Made by a program: the position numbers and the translations under genes. From Reticulitermes speratus (Eukaryota > Arthropoda > Insecta > Blattodea > Rhinotermitidae), in the NCBI GenBank assembly GCA_021186555.1, contig JAJKFL010000004.1, positions 10,484,001 to 10,548,000 of the forward strand: DNA of 64,000 bases. Reading direction: 5' to 3'. Below are positions 1 through 9,650 of the stretch, piece by piece (position 1 is the stretch's first letter; each line of letters begins with the position of its first letter). The notes beneath the pieces are model-generated. The model searched no databases. It saw only the letters and a list, made by a program, of their open reading frames with translations, and was not told the origin of the DNA.

Positions 1-395
1 ATACTCCTTTGTGTCAATAATCTCCCAGAGGATGGCTATCATCATTAGCTGAAACATGTTAGAGAGTTAATAATGTATATGTTAATTAAAAAAAGATGCA
101 GTTAGTTGGAAATAATTATATTTTTACAAAGTGTGTCTTGTGTTGGCTTTAAAACCACATAAGAGCTAAGAAACTGACAAAATGTGTAAAAATGTGCAGC
201 ACCCGATGTCGCATTAAGTTGATCATTCAGTGCTGGAACGGTAGGAACAGCGAGCACTCCTGGCAAATGTAACTTTCATGGCACCAAACAGGGAGCAGCT
301 TTACTGTGCCTGACCTTTGTCAGTTAGCTAGTTCTAATGATGCACAGCGGGATGAATAACATAGAGATGGATGTCTAATATTAGTGATGTAATTT
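1..395. other. Unassigned A/T-rich sequence
   Basis: No coding frame, tRNA-like box or internal repeat was recognised here. The last 11 bases (385-395, TGATGTAATTT) are the left copy of the target duplication around the next element. Confidence 0.5.
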
Positions 396-476
396 ATGTT
401 ATATATACCGTGCATTTTAATAATTAATTAATTATTTTATTCCAACAAATGCACTACACTATTTTAGTGTTTTCTT

Positions 477-520
477 GTCCCTACATATGTTTCGGCACTC
501 CTTGTGCCATCCTCAGGGGT
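477..520 (-). ncRNA. Hammerhead ribozyme-like motif (short stem III)
   Basis: Read on the minus strand: stem I strand CCC, core CUGAGGA, an extra U, stem II GGCAC/GUGCC, then GAAA, self-complementary ACAUAUGU as a minimal stem III, and A before GGG. All core bases agree with the hammerhead consensus. The outer helix is short (3 bp). Activity is inferred only. Confidence 0.6.
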
Positions 521-810
521 GTCGTCGAGAGTTCACAAGACACCACAGGGCGGTCAACAACACAGTAAAAGGACATGATCAAATATGATCGCACAACTAA
601 GATACATAGCCAGCTGTCGAACAAAGTCTTAAAAACTTGTAATATTTTATACCATGACTATCTTCATTTATAAAGTTTTAATTATTCAATTTTAATAAAA
701 CACCAAAGAAGATAAGCTAACCACCATGAACAAGAAGATAAGTGATATTCAGTGATAGTGAATTTATGTTGTGAAAGTGAATTGGGTGCATTTGAAAACT
801 CTGAACTCTC

Positions 811-860
811 GACGACACCCCTGAGGATGGCACAAGGAGTGCCAAAACATACGTAGGGAC
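811..860 (+). ncRNA. Decayed hammerhead-like motif (mirror copy)
   Basis: Right-arm partner of the motif at 477-520. CUGAGGA and the GGCAC/GUGCC hairpin are kept, but GAAAC has become AAAAC and AUAUGU has become AUACGU, so a working ribozyme is unlikely. Confidence 0.5.
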
Positions 861-1014
861 AAGAAAACACTAAAATAGTGTAGTGAATTTGTTGGAATAA
901 AATAATTAATTAATTACTGATGTAATTTGCACCATCGATAGCTGTATGTGTTTATTCCTTATGTCTTCTCTACCATTGTACAGCTGTGTTCCTCCTAGGA
1001 CCATAATAACATTT

Positions 1015-1210
1015 AATGTATTCAATTTATTATACCAAGTAAATGCACATTATTAGTTACATATGATTGTTAAACACGTAACTCCGACATGTTTCGGTAA
1101 AAGCATACCATTTTTAGGGAGCTTGTACCGAAACATGTCGGAGTTACGTGTTTAACAGTCATATGTAACTAATGATGTGCATTTGGTTGGTATAATTAAT
1201 TGAATACATT
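1015..1210. mobile_element. Near-perfect palindrome, decayed family 1 relative
   Basis: Arms of about 92 bp (1015-1107 and 1118-1210) mirror each other around a 10-bp centre. The inner ends keep GAAACAUGUCGG, but the CUGANGA part is lost (CUAAAAA). The outer ends contain AAATGCAC / GTGCATTT, as in the other family 1 elements. Confidence 0.6.
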
Positions 1211-1583
1211 GATATCAAAATGCACAGAGTGGACAACCTAAACATAATAGCAGTTGTCAGATTTATGTTTTTATGTTTATTTATACAACTTTGTTAGGGT
1301 CCAACTTTTAGGGTCAATATCTCATATTTCTGCCCACCAACCAGCTTCCTTGAGGCTGTATGCCTTACACCGCACATTTTTGCGTAACATGGTAGCCATT
1401 TCTTTATCCTACGTCATAAGGTTTGCTCTATCATTTAAGGATCTTGCCTTCACTCTGTCCTGTTAGAAAATTAAATAAAATTTTTATCCAGGGGCTGCAG
1501 AACAGATGTTTGTTGGCACAACTGCTAGGTGGATTTGTTACTCGCAGATTTTTTTCTGTTAGCATATATTCACTGATATTATA
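1211..1583. other. Unassigned sequence
   Basis: Short frames only, with no recognisable domain, repeat or tRNA-like box. Confidence 0.4.
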
Positions 1584-1829
1584 ATATCGCTCATGAAACA
1601 GCAATTTGTCGTAACCCACCGATACACAGTATTATAGCAGACAGAATAAACTTGACAGATCCTCAGTAGACCAACACTTAAGCATGTTATGATTTTATGA
1701 ATATATTTTTTTTTGTGGACACAACATTTTGACAGAAAGTGTGCTTGTAACCAAACTGTCTAGTGGTGCCGGAATCTCAGTCTGACGAATTGTGTGGGTT
1801 ATGACAAATTGCTGTTTCATGAGCGATAT
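1584..1829. repeat. Inverted repeat with 36-bp arms
   Basis: 1584-1619 and 1794-1829 are reverse complements with one mismatch in 36 bases (GTGGGTTAYGACAAATTGCT followed by GTTTCATGAGCGATAT), with a 174-bp spacer. The structure suits a MITE, but no clear target duplication was seen. Confidence 0.6.
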
Positions 1830-2724
1830 GTTCGTCATCGTGTATGTAATTTTGATATTTTGTTTAACCCAAAATGTAAAAAACCTGCCTCCTCCTCCTT
1901 ATTCTTGTCTTACTTGCTTTCACTCTTCATTCCATTTCCATATTTCTGTTATTTGTCTCCATGTTTTGTGGTATCAGTTTCATTATTGACTTTGCATGTG
2001 ATGCTGATATATTATGGATTGAGCAAATACAAGGTATGTTTTCCATGCTTTGTATGGAATATGTGTGTGTAGGTGGACAGTCAGAGATATATCACAGCTT
2101 GCAGACGTTCGCTGCATCCATATATCAACTAGTCTTCAATTACAAGCCTGCAGGCCCTCCGCCATAAGTTTGATTGTGTTGGCGATAGTTCAGGGTCACA
2201 AGGATTTTATTGCTGATGGGCATACGACCTTGGTATTAGAAAGCAGGGTGTGGGACCTCGGTAATGTTCATGTTATTTGTTTGTAATACGCGCAATGTTT
2301 GATCTGCAGTTATGTTGCGAGTGACTTGTACCCGTCTTTGTTATGCGAAACTGATTTGAAAAGCCCTTCGTGTAGCTCTTCTTGGGACAACAGTAGGTCT
2401 CAGCTGCGTCTGTCAAATAACTAACACCATTGTTCAGAATGCTTGAGAAGCTGATAGTCGTGCAGACAGTCAAGATATTTTCTCTCTATTTATATATATT
2501 TCAAAGGTTTGTTACTGTTGAGGATTGAAGTCGTCTGGGATGTGATGCTACGTTGTTGAGTGGGTGGTTACCGACGTTTCGGAGTAACGAATTCTTTAAT
2601 TATCAGATTTCAAGCAGTCCAAGAAGAATAGAGAACATGAAAGAAAGTGTGGTAATATGTAGGTTTGGTGGTAATGGTTAGCGGAAGGTCGGAGAGGGTG
2701 CAGGTATTTAATTATGACTGTTAT
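1830..2724. other. Mostly unassigned; palindrome relic near 2530-2600
   Basis: Around 2528-2590 TCTGGGATGTGATGC and ACCGACGTTTCGG match the arm of the second palindromic family (for example 41916-42196), so a decayed half-element lies there. The rest has no recognised feature. Confidence 0.4.
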
Positions 2725-2935
2725 TTGTTAAAGTGGCAAACCAGGTGGAGGGAGAAAAAAAGGAAGACCAAGATAAAGGTGGATGGATGATGCTGAATTG
2801 AACTTGAGGATGTGGGTGTGAAAAGGCGGAGAACAAGAGCTTTGGACAGAACAGAATGGGCATCTGTCGTGAGGGAAGCTAAGGCCAAAATTTAAAGAGC
2901 TGTGGAGCTGAAAAAGAAGAAGTGATTTATTAAAG
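2725..2935 (+). mobile_element. LINE 3' end fragment (family L4), broken frames
   Basis: Translated in shifting frames, the segment gives KKGRPR, RWMDDAELNL, then VKRRRTRALDRTEWASVVRE and AKAK. This resembles the C-terminal tail after the reverse transcriptase of many insect non-LTR retrotransposons. At least one frameshift and stops break it. The 3' end is A/G-rich (AAAAAGAAGAAG). Confidence 0.55.
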
Positions 2936-3106
2936 GGTAAACCGGACATTCTTCAATTGCTGGGTGGCCTCGTTTTAACTTCACGTTGTATTTTGTCGCT
3001 TTACCGGTCTGATGTATTAAGTCCAATATAAGATATAAACTGATATTCGCGCCAGGCTTGCCTGTACAGCGGTAGCCCCCTCTCCAGTATTTGCAGTATC
3101 ATAAAA

Positions 3107-3385
3107 GTAAAGTTCAACCTAGAACAGGCCATGAAGGCCCAGAGGGGGATTAGAGGTATAGCTTTACTCTTTCTTTAACCCGGCTCTATATGGGGATGGG
3201 TGGTCAACGCCACGCCCTGGCTGCTTTACCCCCGGGAAAGAGACCCGGTACCCATTGTACAGGAGGCTGGGTGGGCCCCAGGGCCGGTCTGGACGGGTGC
3301 GGAAAATCTCGCCCCCACCGTATTCGATCTCCGGACCCTCCAGCCGGGGATCGAATCCCGGTGGGAGCGAGATTACGAAATCTGC
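3107..3385 (-). mobile_element. SINE family A, with head-to-head fragment
   Basis: A tRNA-derived SINE on the minus strand, from the 3' end (GGTCTCCCTAGAA-like) through the body CCCGGGGGTAAAGC to the B box (GGAGATCGAATAC). At about 3341 it meets a short plus-strand piece of the same head (GGGGATCGAATCCCGGTGGG), making a small inverted junction. The A box is missing. Related full copies are at 9048, 21601 and 38686. Confidence 0.75.
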
Positions 3386-4170
3386 ATGATTTAATATCCT
3401 TCTGTCATTGGAATTGGTCAGGTTCCAGGGGAGATGCAAATGCAGATAAATGAGCCTCGGAATAGTGTCATACTGAAGGGTTCTATCATCTAGGGAAAGG
3501 CACAGCAGGAGTTGATTCAGGGCATTGTCTTGCGACTGGTCCATGGCGTCTTCCAAAGCGAGTCAGTTCTGCAGTGTGACTAAGTGCTTCCTCTTTCGAA
3601 CACCAATATCTTGTCTTTCCTTAAGGTCCAGTGGTGAACCTATGTGGACATCTAGCGTAGTCTTTAAGAGTTAAAGAAGGAGTAGGAGAGGAAGAAGAAG
3701 AAGGCAATAGGGAAGTTCTACAAGGAGATATTTCCCACTTTTTTATTTTGACTGTAAGATATTTTAGAGTCATATATTATACTAGCTGATTAAATACTTT
3801 ATTAATTTTAATTAATTAAATTAATTAATTATAATTAGGCATATAATGATAATATATATGTAAATTAAACTGGAAGAGAAATTTTTTAAGGGATGGAGGG
3901 AAACTAATGCCAGTACTGATGCCAATCCTGCTGACAGCTAGTTCTCTCCCTTCCTCCTCCCTTCTAGCCATCAGTAGTGAACACAGATATTGCTTCTTGG
4001 CAGGTGTCTTGCAGTTGGCGCGAGTTGCTTGCAATATGGTGGAATTGGGTAACTAATTTGTAATTCGGAGATTACAAGCGTAACAGGTTTGAGTTCGTAG
4101 TTTTAGACACAAAGTGTTGGTTTTTGATAACGCGGTATTCACTATGTAGGGTATGCTTCTTCATTTAGAG
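3386..4170. other. Unassigned, A/T-rich
   Basis: Contains a run of TTAATTAATTAA-type sequence near 3805-3835 and purine-rich sequence near 3670-3715. No coding or mobile feature was recognised. Confidence 0.4.
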
Positions 4171-4689
4171 CAGTGGTATTCAACCTTTTTTGTTCGCGTA
4201 CCCCCAGATTTAATTTCTCTTCAAGTACTACCCCTAAAGTTGTTGGTGCATAATTCAAGTTATACATAGTCTATAATCTACATCTAAAATAAGTTAAATA
4301 AATTACATCCAAAATAATGTATTAAATAACAAGTTTTAAATGAGAAAAAGGAGAATCAAGCTATTAAATAACAAATATATTATTGCATATCATATAAAAA
4401 TTAATAAAGGAACAAAGGTATTTTAGCAAAGCAAACTTATATGCACTATGTGGAATAAAATGAAACTAGCCGCCCAGATAAGAATCGCATAAAGGAGAGA
4501 GAGAGAGAGATAAATGGCGCTCCCAAATCGCATGTCCTTACGTCCGGGTCTCTTGTGGCTAACCCTAAATCTGGCCCTGATTATTCAATGTGTATCATGA
4601 AATAATACTTATTTCTTTTAATTTTACGTACCCCTAAGATGTCTTCGCGTACCCCCGGGGGTACGCGTACCACAGGTTGAATACCACTG
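4171..4689. mobile_element. hAT-type MITE (copy 1)
   Basis: Terminal inverted repeats CAGTGGTATTCAACC and its complement lie at the two ends. These match the usual hAT end pattern CAGNGGT..CAACC. Flanks are ATTTAGAG (4163-4170) and ATTTAAAG (4690-4697), an 8-bp duplication with one change. The inside is A/T-rich with a (GA)n run near 4496-4511 and encodes no transposase. The same element lies inverted at 18821-19333. Confidence 0.85.
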
Positions 4690-4805
4690 ATTTAAAGGAA
4701 GCTGACATAGTTGATTGAATTGGACTTTCAATAGGAGTGTTACAACTTGTATTTATTATTCTTTAGTTATTTCAGTGACTTAAACTCTGGGATGATCAGT
4801 GGATG

Positions 4806-5262
4806 ATGTATTAGGAAGGATGTAGAATGAAACCGTCGTAGCTTAATTGGAGGTAGTGTCCCGGAATTTGCCTGGACGGAGTGAGGAAAACCACGAAAAT
4901 CTGTGAGGGCAGTAGATTTCAGGGCTTGGAATTCAGGATTTTCTAAATGCGAATTAGGAGTTCTAGCTAGGTCGTGGCGATGTACATGCCATAATATACG
5001 ATTGTAGATGCACAATAGTCGATTATTTAGCGCCACTGTTTCAACTACAGGATTTATACACCATCGAATGAAATTAGAGTTGTTTTTATTTGCAGTTATT
5101 TCAGAGTGCGTTCAGTAACAGGCTGCTATGGCGTTGAGTAGTTGGATGGTAGTAAATACTCCACTAGGAAGGACGTGGAAGGAAGTGGTCGTGGAATTAT
5201 TTAATGTAGGACCCCGGCGTTTGGAAGCACTAGGAAAAACCACGAACAAACTCAGTTAACAA
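4806..5262. repeat. Two diverged copies of a ~100-bp module
   Basis: 4806-4905 and 5164-5262 share the order AGGAAGGAYGT, GTCGT, GGAAT or AATT, CCCGG, GTTTG/ATTTG and GGAAAAACCACGAA. A third, weaker match lies near 5310-5345 (GGCACTGAGGAAAACG). This may be an old repeat; its nature is unknown. Confidence 0.35.
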
Positions 5263-6242
5263 TTAGTAGTTAATGATTTGGAAGGAGTCGATCGTTGTTA
5301 TTATATCTTGGGGATTAATTTGGAGGCACTGAGGAAAACGTCAGCCAGGGGAATTCGCACGCCGGCTGTTCTACAAATCAGAGCATCTCAGATCTGCCCT
5401 GATGTTGGAAGCAGCAAGCTTATTCGAAACGTCGTGCACCTCTTCATGGTCACCTCGATGAGAACCTTAGATTTCACGTAATTATGTATTGATTTATTTA
5501 ACGACATTTTATAAACTGCATAGGATATTTAGCATTCACAAAGTGGTTATGTACGATGAATGGGGAAGAATGTGGCAATATGAGGTAGTGGCCTATTTAA
5601 ACTTAAAATTGCAGAATTTGTTTGTACGGAACAAAATAAAGTTCCAGAGAGGACGGAGGATACAAATTCGAGTTGGAACGTCATAAATTCGAAGGAGGAG
5701 TGTTGATCGCAGTGCAGAGACACACGGTTGTTGACTGTAATGACAGCAGCAGTGGTTACAGACAGTTTGAGATGCCATTTTGTTTAACCTCAGCAGACTG
5801 CAGTGCTCAAGCTGTCGCAGTAACTTGCTCCCGAGCCCCAGTCGATTCATACTTTCATTCCATCCCGGTACAATATTTGTGGCTTTTATAAACACTACTG
5901 TGCCTGTAACGGTCAGCACGCACGTACACACACACACATACACTCTCTCTCCCCCCCCCCTCCCCCTCACCTCTCTCGTTACTACTGAGTCCCTTTGCCC
6001 TAACCTTGGAATCAAGAGCGCAGGCTGGTCTAACGAAACAATTTGTCAGACGTTCGTCTTCCAAGGACAAAATTCCGTCTTCCGGTTTCGGAAGGTCAGA
6101 GACTGACCCCAAAGTCCATGTCCTTTTCCTCAACTCTCCGACGGCCACACCACGAAACATCGCTAACGTCGGGGGAGGAGTTTGGTAAAAGTTAACGGAA
6201 ATTTAAGAATGTCAGTTTTTTTAAAATATGAGATTTTTGAAG
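5263..6242. other. Unassigned; simple-sequence patch
   Basis: 5925-5975 is a (CA)n, (CT)n and poly-C patch. The remaining sequence shows no recognised gene, SINE or LINE. Confidence 0.4.
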
Positions 6243-6500
6243 GAGCCTAGATAGCTCGGTTAGTGTAGTGATTAGGCTACGGGCTGGACGATACGGGATT
6301 TTTGTCTTCCCCGAAATTTCCAGAATGTCTCTTGGACCAACCCAGCCTGCTATTCAATGGATACCTGGGGTTTTTTCCTCAGGGGGTAAAGCGGTCGGGA
6401 CGTGAATCCAACCATTCGCCTACATCTAGCTCATTCCTTAATGACGTGCACTGGGAAACATTAATCAGATTTCTTTCCCAGGACGTGGAAATGTAAATCG
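6243..6500 (+). mobile_element. SINE family B
   Basis: tRNA-like head with the A-box region TAGCTCGGTTAGTGTAGTGA, then a damaged B-box region (ATACGGGATTTTTG). The shared body follows: CCAACCCAGCC, TATTCAATGGATACC, GGGGGTAAAGCGG. The 3' part is diverged. Confidence 0.75.
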
Positions 6501-6520
6501 TGACGCTGCGCGTTTTAGCA

Positions 6521-6572
6521 CGTGATTAACAATGTTTCGAAGGAACATGTTTCCATCTTCAGGGCAGACTTA
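6521..6572 (-). ncRNA. Decayed hammerhead-like motif
   Basis: On the minus strand CUGAAGA is followed by U, GGAA / UUCC, then CGAAACAUUGU. Only a weak stem II remains and the outer helix is not clear. It is a lone relic, not a palindrome. Confidence 0.35.
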
Positions 6573-7239
6573 AAATAAGACTTTGAATAATAAGAAAGTA
6601 GTTTGAGGACAGGTGGTAAACTAACTCAGAATTATACCCGATGACGGTGTTAGGCATGAAGTGCTGAGCATATTAGTGCTTTACTGCAAGACGATCATTA
6701 GCGGAAGATGTTATATTGGAGTCGTGGTTGGTGAGTTAGGAGGGGTATACAAGGAATGGACATACTTTTGTGTTGTTATTCGGCTATTTGACTGGAGTGC
6801 CTGGGAAAAATTCCGCCACAATTGCAGGTGCCTGCCGTATTTCGAATCGCGTACCTCCAGAAGACAAATCAAGTGTTGTGCTCCTGTTTGATAAACTGGT
6901 GTAAGGTGTAGTGTTTACAGTGTGTGTGATTTGTGAGCGAGTGTCGTGAAGTGTTCAGTGATTGTGCCTGGCCTATCAATGCAGCAACGGAGCGGTTGAC
7001 CCCCGCACGTGCATGGAACGCAACAGGATCCGCTACATAAGGTCAGTACAACCCTACGGAAGCCGGAACTACTGAGGGACAAATAGCAGCCATTGTTTTC
7101 CTCTTGAAACACCTAACACCGAGTTGCAGAACCTGCAGTGTTTCGCTTTGCCCAGACTTGTCTTTCACTGTCTGTATGTGAAATGGTAATGTGGTCTGGA
7201 CATGCAGATAACTGGGTTAGTGTTCGAGATTATAAACTA
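6573..7239. other. Unassigned sequence
   Basis: No recognised repeat or coding domain. Confidence 0.35.
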
Positions 7240-7472
7240 CAATGATTTCAGGCTTCCGCTGCGATGTTGATGAGATCTGCGCTCTTCTGGGGTATTACGC
7301 TGATTCGTGTGGTAATTGTTTATCGACGTTTCGGGACAACGTATCGTTCCCATCTTCACGGGTCACTCGGACTCTTGACCCATGAAGATGGGACCGATAC
7401 GTTGTCCCGAAACGTCGGTAAACAATTACCACACGACGCCGTGTAATATCCCAGAAGAGCGCAGGTCTTATG
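7240..7472. mobile_element. Palindromic element, family 2
   Basis: Arms 7267-7361 and 7376-7472 are reverse complements: GATCTGCGCTCTTCTGG at the outside and CGACGTTTCGGGACAACGTA inside. The asymmetric tail GATTTCAGGCTTCCGC..CG is on the left here. The inner region reads on the plus strand as UGAAGA U GGGAC ... GUCCC GAAAC GUC, a hammerhead-like order with C3 displaced by an A. Other copies: 20024, 27049, 34221, 41916 and 56444. Confidence 0.7.
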
Positions 7473-7488
7473 AAATGCAATTTATGTA

Positions 7489-8054
7489 ATATTAACCAAC
7501 AAATGCACTCAATTGTCATTAGATCCACAGTAATATTTTTAAAAACACTAAACTCCTACGTGTTTCGGACCTTACTGGTCCATCATCAGGGAGTAAATTA
7601 GTGTTGTATAAAGCAATCCCTTAACAATAGTTTGATATCTTGCATATGTACAACTGATGGAAAGTGTTGCGTGTGTAGTAAATATGTGTGGGAGACAGAA
7701 TTGTTACACTGAAAATATAAAAATATATAAAAATATTTAGTACAATAAAAATGCATGAATATGGTATAATAAAACATGTAGAAAATAACCAATAGTAAAT
7801 ATTTTTATATATTTTCATATTTTATATTTTAACTTTCAGTGTAACAATTCTGTCCGCCACACATATTCACTACACGAAAGAATTTCCATCAGTTCTTTTA
7901 CATATCCAAGATACCAAAATATTGTTAAGTAATTGTTTTTAAAACAACAATTGTTGTACTCTCAGATTATGGACCAGTAACATGTAGCAGTGTAGTGTTG
8001 TGTAAATATTATAATGCATTTAATGACAATAGTGTGCATTTGTTGGTTAGTATT
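7489..8054. mobile_element. Palindromic hammerhead-bearing element, family 1 copy 2
   Basis: Outer ends AACCAACAAATGCACTC and GTGCATTTGTTGGTTA mirror each other. Long inner arms (about 7640-7740 and 7800-7900) contain the mirrored ACAATTCTGTC..CCACACATAT. The left arm has an intact hammerhead-like core; the right one is deleted (CTCAGATTATGGACC). No coding sequence. Confidence 0.7.
7552..7594 (-). ncRNA. Hammerhead ribozyme-like motif
   Basis: Minus strand: stem I ACUCC pairs with GGAGU. The core is CUGAUGA, followed by an extra U, stem II GGACC/GGUCC with loop AGUAA, then GAAACACGUA, where A-U and C-G can make a 2-bp stem III. Every conserved core base is present. One of the four best examples in the window. 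Confidence 0.65.
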
Positions 8055-8200
8055 ACAAAAACTGAATTATAATACGCGAAATGGAAAATACAAAATTATA
8101 AAATACAGTTTAACACTATCTCCGTGCAGTCACTGGAATACGGGCTGGACGTCCGAGATATCGCAGTTCGATTCCCGGTACAGACAATTTATCTCACTCT

Positions 8201-8341
8201 TTAGTCTTAACTCACCGTGCATTTTTATTATTTTAGATATACACCAACAAAATGCACAAATTAATAAAGGTGCAAATTAGCTCCTTATCATAATTTAACC
8301 CTACACGCGTTTCAGCTCTTTATGAGCCATCATCAGGGGTT
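8201..8341. mobile_element. Family 1 half-element nested in a SINE
   Basis: Begins with the family tail TCACCGTGCATTTTT, then ACACCAACAAAATGCAC, and ends at a hammerhead-like core on the minus strand. The mirror arm is absent, so this is a truncated or single-arm copy. Only a 6-bp TCTCAC match was seen at the flanks. Confidence 0.6.
8297..8341 (-). ncRNA. Hammerhead ribozyme-like motif
   Basis: Minus strand: stem I AACCC with GGGUU, core CUGAUGA, an extra U, stem II GGCUC/GAGCU with loop AUAAA, then GAAACGCGUGUA. All core positions match the hammerhead consensus. Confidence 0.65.
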
Positions 8342-8799
8342 TCTCACGTTCTCACGTTCGAAGCGTCCATACCGCATCTGGGGCCCAGTCAGCCATCTTC
8401 TTCCTAGAGGTAAAGTGGCCGGCTCGTAAATCTGACAACTGACTTCCATCTAATTCCGAAGTCAAGAATGAGTGGAGCCATAACTCCACGTTTGTGACGT
8501 GCAAAGGGAAGCTGCACTTTTACATTTATCCTTTACACGATCAATATGGAGTGTCAGAGCTATTTGCTTTAATTTATTGAGGCAAATATGAATACGAGTA
8601 TTGCATTTGCAACAACTTTTCTCAGACGTCTCGTTTTCAAGCATTTCGGGCTGTGAAAAAAAAGCGCGTTGCTGTTATTTTGGTGTTTCATGTAAGGAAA
8701 AGAATAAGAAGGGGGAGCTGTATGAAAGAGTGGTACAAGAAACATTAAAAATACTTATAAACTTCTGTTTGTCATCCGTTAGTTTCTGTAATGCACTGT

Positions 8800-9012
8800 G
8801 TAGCGTCCTGGTTACGGGCTGGATGGTCCGGGGCTCGAATCCCGACACGGGCAAGAGATTTTTCTTTTCTCCAGAACTTCCAGACCGGCTCTGGGGCCCA
8901 CCCAGCCTCCTTACCGGGTCTTTTTGGCTGGCGCAAAACAAACGTTTTCCACTCACCTGCATCCAGTCCCGAGGTTAAGAATGAGTAGAGCTATACCTCT
9001 ATGGCGTGGATA
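8800..9012 (+). mobile_element. SINE family B
   Basis: Carries TACGGGCTGGATGGTCCGGG, B box GGCTCGAATCCCG, GGCAAGAGATTTTTC, then the body CCAGACCGGCTCTGGGGCCC. An internal deletion removes most of the GGGTAAAGCGG part. The 3' end GTTAAGAATGAGTAGAGCTA is present; no clear A box. Confidence 0.8.
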
Positions 9013-9047
9013 GCGAAAACGTTACCTTTTTTTACATTTCTGTAATC

Positions 9048-9336
9048 GTGGGACGCGATAGCTCAGTCGGTATAGCGACTCGCTACGGGCTGGACGGTCC
9101 GGGGATCGAATCCCAGTGGGGGCGAGAATTTTCGCAGCCGTTCAGACCGGCCCTGGGGGTCCACCCATCCTCCTATACAATGGATACCGGGTCTCTTTCC
9201 CGGGGGTAAAGCGGCCGAGGCGTGGAGTTGACCATCCACACTCATCTAGTGCCAGGGTTAAAGAAAGAGTAGAGCTATACCTCTACTCCCCCTCTGGGCC
9301 TTCATGGCCTGTTCTAGGGAGAACTTTACCTTTACC
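9048..9336 (+). mobile_element. SINE family A, full length with 16-bp duplication
   Basis: Complete tRNA-like head: A box TAGCTCAGTCGGTATAGCGA and B box GGGGATCGAATCCC. The body has CTGGGGGTCCACCC and CCCGGGGGTAAAGCGG, and the 3' end finishes with repeated CTTTACC. It is flanked by TTACATTTCTGTAATC (9032-9047) and TTACATTTCTGTTATC (9337-9352), a 16-bp target duplication with one change. A good reference copy for the family. Confidence 0.9.
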
Positions 9337-9489
9337 TTACATTTCTGTTATCAACTAAACAGATATTTTATTCTGTACTTTATTCTGTAATCACCGTGCA
9401 TCTTTTCACAGTCACTATTTACATACACCAACTGGATGCAACACTATTTAAAAAACTGTATAGTTTTTTAAAACATATTTAAAAACTTT

Positions 9490-9541
9490 ATAAAACCCGA
9501 CATATGTTTCGGCTCTTATAGAGACATCTTCAGGGGTTTAT
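9490..9541 (-). ncRNA. Hammerhead ribozyme-like motif, left arm
   Basis: Minus strand: AUAAACCC, core CUGAAGA, U, GUCUC...GAGCC (one stem II pair lost), GAAACAUAUGUC, GGGUUUUAU. It mirrors the motif at 9599-9650. Confidence 0.55.
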
Positions 9542-9598
9542 TGTCGTCAAAACTGCATATATGAAAAAGACGTTTTAATATATGCAGTATTGACGACA

Positions 9599-9650
9599 AT
9601 AAACCCCTGAAGATGGCTCTATAAGAGCCGAAACATATGTCGGGTTTTAT
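9599..9650 (+). ncRNA. Hammerhead ribozyme-like motif, right arm (best copy)
   Basis: Stem I AUAAACCC pairs with GGGUUUUAU (8 bp, one bulged U). The core is CUGAAGA, an extra U, stem II GGCUC/GAGCC with loop UAUAA, then GAA and the palindromic ACAUAUGU in place of stem III, with cleavage expected after C at 9641. Known: hammerheads with reduced stem III occur in Penelope-like elements and can work as dimers. Activity here is untested. Confidence 0.7.

Larger units (their letters stand above)
396..917. mobile_element. Palindromic hammerhead-bearing element, family 1 copy 1
   Basis: Seen: two inverted arms of about 115 bp (roughly 421-537 and 800-916) enclose a unique centre. The whole is flanked by an 11-bp direct repeat TGATGTAATTT (385-395 and 918-928). 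Outside the left arm is an asymmetric tail with ACCGTGCATTTT (about 407-418), shared with four other copies in the window. Each arm carries a hammerhead-like core (intact on the left, mutated on the right). Inference: a non-autonomous Penelope-like or retrozyme-like insertion, because the duplication length varies between copies and the cores look like ribozymes. No protein is encoded. Confidence 0.7.
8120..8520 (+). mobile_element. SINE family B, split by a hammerhead-bearing insert
   Basis: Left part 8120-8200 holds ACGGGCTGGACGTCC and the B box CAGTTCGATTCCC. The right part from about 8342 resumes with CTGGGGCCCAGTCAGCC and ends with AAGAATGAGTGGAGCCATA. The intervening 8201-8341 belongs to a family 1 element, so the SINE is the older of the two. 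Confidence 0.7.

Noticed and set aside
2273-2473. Short frames between 1.8 and 2.5 kb as exons
   Set aside because: No splice sites or domains that can be supported; composition like the surrounding intergenic DNA.
9060-9130. tRNA gene
   Set aside because: A and B boxes are present, but the acceptor and anticodon stems do not pair and the sequence continues into the SINE A body.
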